This document shows positions 58,643 through 64,000 of a stretch of DNA of 64,000 bases, piece after piece. How positions within the stretch are numbered: the stretch's first letter is position 1; each line of letters starts with the position of its first letter. A program made the position numbers and the translations under genes. The notes beneath the pieces are model-generated. The model was not told the origin of the DNA. It was given only the letters and a program-made list of their open reading frames with translations, and ran no database searches. This DNA is from CAZKGE01 sp964636405 (GTDB lineage: Bacteria > Bacillota > Clostridia > Christensenellales > CAG-138): assembly GCA_964636405.1 (NCBI GenBank), contig CAZWSI010000005.1, forward strand, positions 35,112-99,111. The letters are read 5' to 3'.

Positions 58643-60208
58643 ATGAAAGAAAACAATGGCGGCGAGCAGCTTGCAAAAGCGGTTGAGCTTGCCTACACGC
58701 GCGGCCAGACGGACTATAGCATGGAGCCGCTCGTACGCGTTGATGACGGAGGCAAGCCGGTCGGCTTAATCGAGGATAGGGACGCGGTTGTTTTCTGCTG
58801 CCGCAGGGGCGAACGCGAAATTGAGCTCACCGACGCGTTTACTGCGAAGGATTTCCCGCACTTTGCGCGCAAGCCCTTCTCCGAATTGGATTTTGTGATT
58901 CTGACCATGTATCATGAGAAGTTTAAGGAGCTGCCCATCGCGTTCGCGCCGTCGAAGGTTGCCGCCACGCTTGCGGAAACGCTGGCAAATGCTGGCCGCA
59001 CGCAAATGCATTGCGCGGAATCTGAAAAATTTGCGCACGTGACCTTTTTCTTTAACGGCGGCAACAACGAAGCCTTCCCAGGCGAAACCGACGTGCGCAT
59101 TCCCTCGCCCAAGGGAGTGCCCTTCGATACGGTGCCCGAGCTGAGTCTGCCGTCCGTTGCCGATTCCGTGCTTGAAGGGCTTGAAAAAGGCTACGACTTT
59201 ATTGTGACCAACTTCGCAAACGGCGACGTAATCGGCCATACCGCAAACAACGGCGCCAAGGTGGCCTGCGCGGAGGCGGTCGACAAGCATCTCGCGCGCG
59301 TCGTGGAAAAGGCGAAGGAGCTGGGCTATGTGGTGGCCATCACGGCCGATCACGGCAATCTCGAGGTTATGACCACACCCGAGGGCAAGCCGCACGTGGC
59401 GCACACAACGAACCTTGTGCCCTTTATCTTGATCGACCCGGCAGCGAAGGTTCCCGCGGCGCTTCGCGAGGGCGCGCTTTCCGACGTGTCCCCCACCGTG
59501 CTTTCGGTGCTTGGCGTGCCGCAGCCCGCCTCCATGAGCGGCGCGAGCCTGCTGGAGGGCGCCGCCTTTGCGAAAGGGCGCAAAATGCTGCTCCTCATAT
59601 TGGACGGCTGGGGCCTTGGCGCTGCGGATGAAACAAACCCCATTCACCTTGCAAGCACACCCTATTGGGACGCGCTGCTTGCCGCATATCCACACACGGC
59701 GCTGCGCGCCTCCGGCGAGGCGGTGGGCCTGCAAGCGGGCAAGGCGGGTAACTCCGAGGCCGGGCACATCAACATCGGCTCCGGCCGCACGGTGCTTCAG
59801 GACGACGTTCGTTTGGACAAGGCCATGAAGGATGGCTCCTTTGAACGGAACGAGGTGTTTCTTGATACCATCGCGCGCGTCAAGGCGCGCGGCGGCGCGC
59901 TGCACCTGTTCGCGCTGCTGACGAAGAAATCCTCCCACGGCTCCATCGATTATCCGCTCGCGCTCATCCGCATGGCCAGGGAAGTGCCCGAGGTTTATCT
60001 GCACGTTATTTTTGACGGACGCAGCACGGAGCCCGGCAGCGCCCCCGCCCTTTTGCGCGAGCTGGACGGGCTGATCGATGAAAGCGGCCACGCGCAGATC
60101 GTGGACGGCGTGGGCCGCGGCATCGCGCTCGACCGCGATCAAAACTTTGCCAAGGTGAAAAAGGCCTACGACGCGTTTGTCTTCGGTACGGGAGAACGCT
60201 ACCGTTAA
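58643..60208 (+). CDS. Circularly permuted 2,3-bisphosphoglycerate-independent phosphoglycerate mutase homologue
   Basis: 521 residues, the size of a normal iPGM, but with the halves in reverse order. Residues 1 to about 105 match the second half of the phosphotransferase domain (AYTRGQTDYSMEPLV, GLIEDRDAVVF). Residues 106-305 match the C-terminal phosphatase part (ESEKFAHVTFFFNGG, FANGDVIGHT, ITADHGN, AHTTN, ending QPASMSGASLL). Residues 315-420 match the normal N-terminus (MLLLILDGWGLG, AGKAGNSEAGHINIGSGR). Residues 420-521 match the first half of the phosphotransferase domain, ending LDRDQNFAKVKKAYDAF. Metal and nucleophile residues are kept (Asp321, Ser371, Asp195, His199, Asp236, His237, His254). 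The loop SDGGVHSH is TKKSSHGS and DGRD is DGRS. The start follows GGGGG. Confidence 0.9.
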   Translation: MKENNGGEQLAKAVELAYTRGQTDYSMEPLVRVDDGGKPVGLIEDRDAVVFCCRRGEREIELTDAFTAKDFPHFARKPFSELDFVILTMYHEKFKELPIAFAPSKVAATLAETLANAGRTQMHCAESEKFAHVTFFFNGGNNEAFPGETDVRIPSPKGVPFDTVPELSLPSVADSVLEGLEKGYDFIVTNFANGDVIGHTANNGAKVACAEAVDKHLARVVEKAKELGYVVAITADHGNLEVMTTPEGKPHVAHTTNLVPFILIDPAAKVPAALREGALSDVSPTVLSVLGVPQPASMSGASLLEGAAFAKGRKMLLLILDGWGLGAADETNPIHLASTPYWDALLAAYPHTALRASGEAVGLQAGKAGNSEAGHINIGSGRTVLQDDVRLDKAMKDGSFERNEVFLDTIARVKARGGALHLFALLTKKSSHGSIDYPLALIRMAREVPEVYLHVIFDGRSTEPGSAPALLRELDGLIDESGHAQIVDGVGRGIALDRDQNFAKVKKAYDAFVFGTGERYR

Positions 60209-60231
60209 TTTGCGCATCGATTCCCGCTTGG

Positions 60232-60260
60232 CGGCCGGGCCCATGCCCGGCCGTTTTCTT
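60232..60260 (+). terminator. Terminator of the permuted mutase gene series
   Basis: A perfect nine-pair stem CGGCCGGGC/GCCCGGCCG with loop CCAT is followed by TTTTCTT. Confidence 0.88.
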
Positions 60261-60269
60261 GCGCGCTTG

Positions 60270-60298
60270 TTGAAAAATACCCGCCCCTTTTGTATAAT
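60270..60298 (+). promoter_or_regulatory. Sigma-A promoter for glycosyltransferase-LRR genes
   Basis: TTGAAA and TATAAT are separated by 17 bases, 71 bases before the glycosyltransferase ATG. Confidence 0.75.
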
Positions 60299-60368
60299 GG
60301 TGTCACGCCGCGCAATTTGCAGCGGCAGCACGGACGGTTATGTGCCAATCGTGCGGAAAGGCGGACAG

Positions 60369-61922
60369 ATGCAGCAGGTACACGAAAAAACGCCGCGCCG
60401 CTTGCGCGTTCTGGCCCTGCTGGCCTATTGCACGGTCATATCCGCCGTGCTGCTGAGCGTATGCACCAAATCCTCCTTTCTCTATCCCGTCAACGATTGG
60501 GAGGACGCGAACATCTTTTTCACCATGGGCCGCGGCATGATGCGGGGTCTTGTCCCCTATGCCGAGCTGTACGATCAAAAGGGCCCGCTCGTGTATCTGC
60601 TCTACGGGCTTGCGTCGCTTGTTTCAGACAGCTCCTTTTTGGGCGTATATCTATTGGAAACGCTTGCGTTTTCCGCGTTTCTGTACTTCTGTTATCGCAT
60701 TCTCGGCCTCTATACGGAGGAAAACCGCCTGCTTGCGCTGCCGGTGCTGGGCACGGTGATTCTTTCCGCCATGAGCATCACGCACGGCGGCAGCGTGGAG
60801 GAGCTTTGCCTGCCCGTCTATGCCTGCACGCTCTATCACTCGCTGGATTATTTCAAGAACCGTTATCCCGCGCCCATGCCTTGGAAGCGGCTGCTGCTCA
60901 ACGGTTTTTTTGCGGGCTGCGTGCTCATGATGAAATACAACATGCTCGGCTTCTATTTCGCCTTTATGGCCGTGATCGCCATCGCGCTCGTTGTGAAAAA
61001 ACAGCTCTGGCTCGCGGCGCGGAGCTGCCTCGTCTTTCTTGGCGGCATGGCGCTTGCGTGCCTGCCGTGGCTCTGCTACTTCGCCTTCCACCACGCGCTC
61101 GAGGACTTCTTCCTCTATTATTTTTACTATAACATCTTTCTGTATTCTGAAATTCCCGATCCGTCGCTTGTCAAAACGCTGCTCGTTGTGGGCAAGGATA
61201 CGCTCGCAACCTTTTACCGCAACGCGCAATATTCGCTCTTTACCGTGCTGGGCGTAGGGTATTTTAGCTTTTGTAAGCGCGCGCAAACCAAAACGGTAGA
61301 AAAGGTGAATCTCTGGTGCCTTTGCGTGCTGCTTACGATCGGCATCTATTGCGGCGGGCAAGGCTTCCGCTATTACGGCGTGATCCTGGCCGTCTTCGCC
61401 GTGCTGGGCTTTGTGCCGTTGCTGCGGCTACTCAATGGCAAGCTTGCCGGCCGCAGGCCGCTTGGCAAATTCGCGCCCGCGCTCCCCTGCCTGCTGCTAT
61501 GCGCGGGGCTTGGCTTCTCCCTGCTTGTTTCCGACAACAGCTACATGCTTCCATACAAGCGCTCCGATACGCCGCAGTATCGCTTTGCGGCTGTGATCAA
61601 GGAAAGCGCGGCAAAAGAGCCGGTTACGCTCCTAAACTACGGCTTTCTCGACAGCGGCTTTTACCTTGCGGCGGGCGCGCTGCCCAATTGCCGCTATTTT
61701 ACCGCGCTGAATATTGCGCTTTCCGAGGTGGGCGTCGAGCAGGCGCGTTATGTGCGCGAGGGACTCGCGGAATTCGTCGTCACGCGCAACGCAGAGCTAT
61801 CTGCCGAAAACTACGTGCTGCTTGACAGCGCGTCCTATTACTATGAGGATTACGACTGGCTGTACAGGCTGTACAGGCGGGTCGATACGGAGGGAGCCCT
61901 GCATGGAACAACTGGAGCATGA
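60369..61922 (+). CDS. Polytopic GT-C-fold glycosyltransferase (GT39/ArnT-like)
   Basis: 517 residues with about ten to eleven hydrophobic segments and a C-terminal extracytoplasmic region of about 110 residues. After the first helix comes NDWEDANIFFTMGRGMM followed by YAELYDQKGPLVYLLYGL, the acidic first-loop signature and conserved DQKGPL motif of lipid-linked-sugar glycosyltransferases of this superfamily. It probably transfers a sugar from a polyprenyl-phosphate donor to a cell-envelope acceptor; donor and acceptor are unknown. The ATG at 60369 follows AAAGGCGGACAG; upstream in-frame starts pass through the promoter. Confidence 0.8.
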   Translation: MQQVHEKTPRRLRVLALLAYCTVISAVLLSVCTKSSFLYPVNDWEDANIFFTMGRGMMRGLVPYAELYDQKGPLVYLLYGLASLVSDSSFLGVYLLETLAFSAFLYFCYRILGLYTEENRLLALPVLGTVILSAMSITHGGSVEELCLPVYACTLYHSLDYFKNRYPAPMPWKRLLLNGFFAGCVLMMKYNMLGFYFAFMAVIAIALVVKKQLWLAARSCLVFLGGMALACLPWLCYFAFHHALEDFFLYYFYYNIFLYSEIPDPSLVKTLLVVGKDTLATFYRNAQYSLFTVLGVGYFSFCKRAQTKTVEKVNLWCLCVLLTIGIYCGGQGFRYYGVILAVFAVLGFVPLLRLLNGKLAGRRPLGKFAPALPCLLLCAGLGFSLLVSDNSYMLPYKRSDTPQYRFAAVIKESAAKEPVTLLNYGFLDSGFYLAAGALPNCRYFTALNIALSEVGVEQARYVREGLAEFVVTRNAELSAENYVLLDSASYYYEDYDWLYRLYRRVDTEGALHGTTGA

Positions 61923-63630
61923 CGGCGTGGCCGCAAGCGCGAAGAAACGGAAGGGTGGGCGGCTCGCTTTGCTGGCGGCGGCGCTGCTGCTTGTCTGCGC
62001 AGCCGCGTTTTTCTTCACGCACGCTTTTATAAACGGACAGCTTGTTTCCCTCCGCTGTGAAGACTATGCCGTGGAAAGTGGCGAACGCGTGGACGTGGAT
62101 GCGCTGTCGCGCTTAACGCGGCTTACGCGGCTTGATTTGCGCGCCGCGGACATAACGCCCGCGCAGCTTGAAACGCTTTCAGCCGCGCTGCCCGCGTGCG
62201 ATATTCTTTGGAACGTTCCCCTTGGGGGCGCGCGCTTTGACGCGCTCAGCGAGGCGCTCACGCTGCCGGCGAACGCTGTCGAAGGCGATCTTGCGCTTCT
62301 CTCGTATTTTCCTCGCCTGCGCAGCGTAGACGCGTCCGCCTGCGATTGTTATGAAGCCGTCGTCGCCTTGAGCAAGGAGCGGCCTGAGCTCGCCTTTGTG
62401 TGGGGTGTGCCGGTCGGCGGCACGCGCGTGCGAAGCGACGTGGCTGTGCTTACCGTGGACAGCGCGACCGACGCTTCGGACATACTCGACGCGCTCCCCC
62501 TCCTCCCACTGGTTACACAAATCGAGCTAACCGGCAAGCCCGCGCCGCTTTCGACCGTCGACGCGCTCCGCAAGGCGCGGCCCGAGCTTACGCTTTCCTA
62601 TACGATCAGCCTGTGCGGGCTTGTGTTCAGCACGGCGGATACCAGGCTCGATCTCACCAACGCTCCTTCGTTTAGCCCGGACGCGCTTATGTCCGCGCTC
62701 CCTTACCTTCCGCGTGCGGCGGAGATCGCGCTTGGCAGTCTGCCCATGTCCGACGCGCAGCGCGCGGCCCTTGCCGCCGCATACCCGGACCTTTGCTTTG
62801 ACTGGCGCTTCTTGCTTTACGGCCTTGAGGTAGATTCTGCCACGGAAAGCCTGGCGCTAAGCGGCCGGCAGGATATCGACCCCGCGTACCTTTCGGCTCA
62901 GCTTGCCTGTCTGCCGAAGCTCACGCTGGTTGAGCTGTGCGGCAGCAATCTAGCCAACGCCGAGATGGAGCAGCTCGTCGCCGCGCATCCTGCCGTCAAG
63001 TTCGTATGGACGGTGCGCGTTGGGCAATGGGAGCTGCGCACGGATATAACCGCGTTCAGCACGGGAAACGTTAAAACCTTTGAGGGCGGGCGTTTTCTCG
63101 GCGGACGCGCCTATTTGACCAACGACGACGTTGAACCGCTGAAATACTGCGTCGATCTCGTTGCGCTCGACCTTGGCCACAATCGACGCATTACGGACGT
63201 TTGGTTTGTCGAGCACATGCCCAAGCTGCACTTTCTCGTTCTGGGCATGATGCGCCTTACGGATATAACGCCGCTCGCGGGCTTGACCGAGCTGGAATTC
63301 CTGGAAACCTTTCAAAATTACATTACCGATATTTCCCCGCTGCTGAACCTGAAAAAGCTAACCAACCTGAATTGCAGCACCAATATGTTTACGGATATCT
63401 CCGTACTTTCTCAAATGACACAGCTTGAGCGGCTATGGCTCATCCACTCCCGGCTTTCGCAAGCAGACATTGCCAAGCTCCGCGAGCTGCTGCCAGACTG
63501 CCAGATCTGCACAAGCGGCGATCACTCCGCCTCGAACGGCTGGCGAACGGATAACCAGCTCTATCTGGAAATGCAGAAGCTGTTCAACCTTCCCGCGCAA
63601 GATCAGGGAGGGCGACTGAATACGGACTGA
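61903..63630 (+). CDS. Membrane-anchored leucine-rich-repeat protein
   Basis: 575 residues: a short basic cytoplasmic N-terminus (SAKKRKGGR), one membrane helix (about 20-40), then a long exported part made of degenerate leucine-rich repeats. The clearest units are near the C-terminus (VALDLGHNRRITDVWFVEHM, LVLGMMRLTDITPLAGL, FQNYITDISPLLNLKKL). Earlier 60-residue units repeat LTRLDLRAADI and ELTLSYTISLCGL. The ending LYLEMQKLFNLPAQ resembles the ELFALPAQ end of the other LRR protein in the window. The ATG at 61903 overlaps the glycosyltransferase by 20 bases with GGAGGG upstream, so the two are translationally coupled. Confidence 0.82.
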   Translation: MEQLEHDGVAASAKKRKGGRLALLAAALLLVCAAAFFFTHAFINGQLVSLRCEDYAVESGERVDVDALSRLTRLTRLDLRAADITPAQLETLSAALPACDILWNVPLGGARFDALSEALTLPANAVEGDLALLSYFPRLRSVDASACDCYEAVVALSKERPELAFVWGVPVGGTRVRSDVAVLTVDSATDASDILDALPLLPLVTQIELTGKPAPLSTVDALRKARPELTLSYTISLCGLVFSTADTRLDLTNAPSFSPDALMSALPYLPRAAEIALGSLPMSDAQRAALAAAYPDLCFDWRFLLYGLEVDSATESLALSGRQDIDPAYLSAQLACLPKLTLVELCGSNLANAEMEQLVAAHPAVKFVWTVRVGQWELRTDITAFSTGNVKTFEGGRFLGGRAYLTNDDVEPLKYCVDLVALDLGHNRRITDVWFVEHMPKLHFLVLGMMRLTDITPLAGLTELEFLETFQNYITDISPLLNLKKLTNLNCSTNMFTDISVLSQMTQLERLWLIHSRLSQADIAKLRELLPDCQICTSGDHSASNGWRTDNQLYLEMQKLFNLPAQDQGGRLNTD

Positions 63631-63640
63631 CGAAAAAACC

Positions 63641-63678
63641 GCCCGCGCCCAGCGAATTTTTTCCGGCGCGGGCTTTTT
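63641..63678 (+). terminator. Terminator of the glycosyltransferase-LRR operon
   Basis: A perfect nine-pair stem GCCCGCGCC/GGCGCGGGC is followed by TTTTT. Confidence 0.88.
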
Positions 63679-63743
63679 CGCGCCGTCATCCCGTTTTCTC
63701 AAAGTGATAAATATGATTTACGCAAAAATGGTCAAATCAACCC

Positions 63744-63772
63744 TTTACAAAATGGAATTCCTGCTCTATAAT
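63744..63772 (+). promoter_or_regulatory. Strong promoter for the tRNA region
   Basis: TTTACA and TATAAT are 17 bases apart, about 15 bases before the first tRNA-like fragment. A transcript would contain both fragments and the intact tRNA. Confidence 0.75.
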
Positions 63773-63786
63773 ACTTATGCGCTTGG

Positions 63787-63853
63787 GGCATTTGCTCAGT
63801 TGGTAGAGCGACCGCCCGCAAGGAACAGAACCGAGTTCTTTACCGACATGCGT
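63787..63853 (+). pseudogene. 5' fragment of a tRNA-Ala-like gene (copy 1)
   Basis: The first 28 or so bases match the acceptor and D-arm of the intact tRNA downstream (GGGGCATTTGCTCAGTTGG then TAGAGCG). The sequence then diverges with no anticodon arm, T-arm or CCA end. The rest (ACCGCCCGCAAG, then TTTACCGACATGCGT) is shared with copy 2. Confidence 0.7.
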
Positions 63854-63922
63854 GGGGCGTTAGCTCAGTTGGTAGAGCGACCGCCCGTAAGACACAGAAC
63901 CAAATCCTTTACCGACATGCGT
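63854..63922 (+). pseudogene. 5' fragment of a tRNA-Ala-like gene (copy 2)
   Basis: Begins GGGGCGTTAGCTCAGTTGG and continues with the same non-tRNA tail as copy 1 (ACCGCCCGTAAG, TTTACCGACATGCGT), differing mainly in the central 15 bases. Copies 1, 2 and the intact tRNA are spaced 67 and 69 bases apart, indicating tandem duplication. Confidence 0.7.
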
Positions 63923-63998
63923 GGGGCATTAGCTCAGTTGGTAGAGTGCCACACTGGCAGTGTGGATGTCAGGAGTTCGAGTCTCCTATGCTCCACCA
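63923..63998 (+). tRNA. tRNA-Ala, anticodon GGC
   Basis: Complete 76-base cloverleaf with encoded CCA. The acceptor stem pairs GGGGCAT with ATGCTCC, the D-arm is GCTC/GAGT, the anticodon arm CCACA-CTGGCAG-TGTGG has anticodon GGC (alanine, codon GCC/GCU), and the T-arm is AGGAG-TTCGAGT-CTCCT. The window ends two bases later, so further tRNAs may follow. Confidence 0.96.
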
Positions 63999-64000
63999 AA

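Noticed and set aside
58643..60208. Two adjacent partial mutase genes in place of one permuted protein
   Set aside because: There is no stop between the halves, no Shine-Dalgarno at the internal Met315, and each half alone would lack part of both domains.
58766..60331. 521-residue open frame on the - strand opposite the permuted mutase
   Set aside because: Antisense shadow; no motif, and it runs through the terminator at 60232-60260.
63787..63922. Two additional functional tRNA genes
   Set aside because: Only the acceptor 5' strand and D-arm are present; no anticodon arm, T-arm or 3' acceptor strand can be folded.
63779..63998. CRISPR-like repeat array
   Set aside because: Only three units, the conserved part is a tRNA 5' half, and the intervening sequences are themselves repeated.

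Overview
The window is about 60% GC by eye and tightly packed with genes on both strands. It looks chromosomal and comes from a spore-forming, anaerobic member of the Clostridia. The support for this is two alpha/beta-type small acid-soluble spore proteins, a YlbJ sporulation membrane protein, a SCIFF ribosomal peptide with its radical-SAM maturase, pta-ackA, a HemZ-type radical-SAM protein, a T-box leader on hisS, and gene orders shared with Bacillus and Clostridia (recJ-apt-relA-dtd-hisS-aspS; rsmD-coaD-ylbJ-ylbK-ylbM; yloU-yloV-recG). I see no phage, insertion sequence or CRISPR array.

Positions 1-12.9k hold a divergent purine/nucleobase locus. Leftward lie a threonine-synthase-like PLP enzyme and a BMP-family ABC uptake system (lipoprotein, ATPase, permease cut by the window edge). 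Rightward lie ssnA, ygfK, a fused 2Fe-2S/molybdopterin hydroxylase like XdhD, and an SPFH membrane protein. 13.2-26.4k carries an APC permease, a leucine-rich-repeat lipoprotein, an alpha-galactosidase/GPH symporter pair, an archaeal-type phosphoglycerate mutase homologue, the threonine-catabolic pair tdh-kbl, and an ECF sigma factor with a DUF4179-like anti-sigma partner.

26.4-41.8k is one long leftward block: pta-ackA, the SCIFF peptide and its maturase, recJ fused in frame to apt, relA, dtd, an MBL hydrolase, a HemZ-like protein, then T-box-hisS-aspS-rseC-trxA. 41.9-47.4k is a ylb-like cluster (tmcAL, patatin, ylbJ, coiled-coil protein, coaD, rsmD). 47.6-55.4k holds the spore proteins, recG-yloV-yloU, yebC, a family 4 uracil-DNA glycosylase, a NagB homologue without its catalytic residues, and an alpha/beta hydrolase.

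55.5-60.2k is the most unusual region. Three tandem, mutually similar HAD-fold proteins, with a cluster of inverted repeats between the first two, precede a phosphoglycerate-mutase homologue whose halves are swapped. The protein begins in the middle of the normal phosphotransferase domain, runs to the normal C-terminus, then continues into the normal N-terminus: a natural circular permutation. Its metal-site residues are kept but the substrate-loop residues differ. After it come a GT-C glycosyltransferase, a membrane-anchored leucine-rich-repeat protein, and a tRNA-Ala(GGC) preceded by two tandem 5'-tRNA fragments. Family assignments rest on motifs read by eye; no database search was possible.
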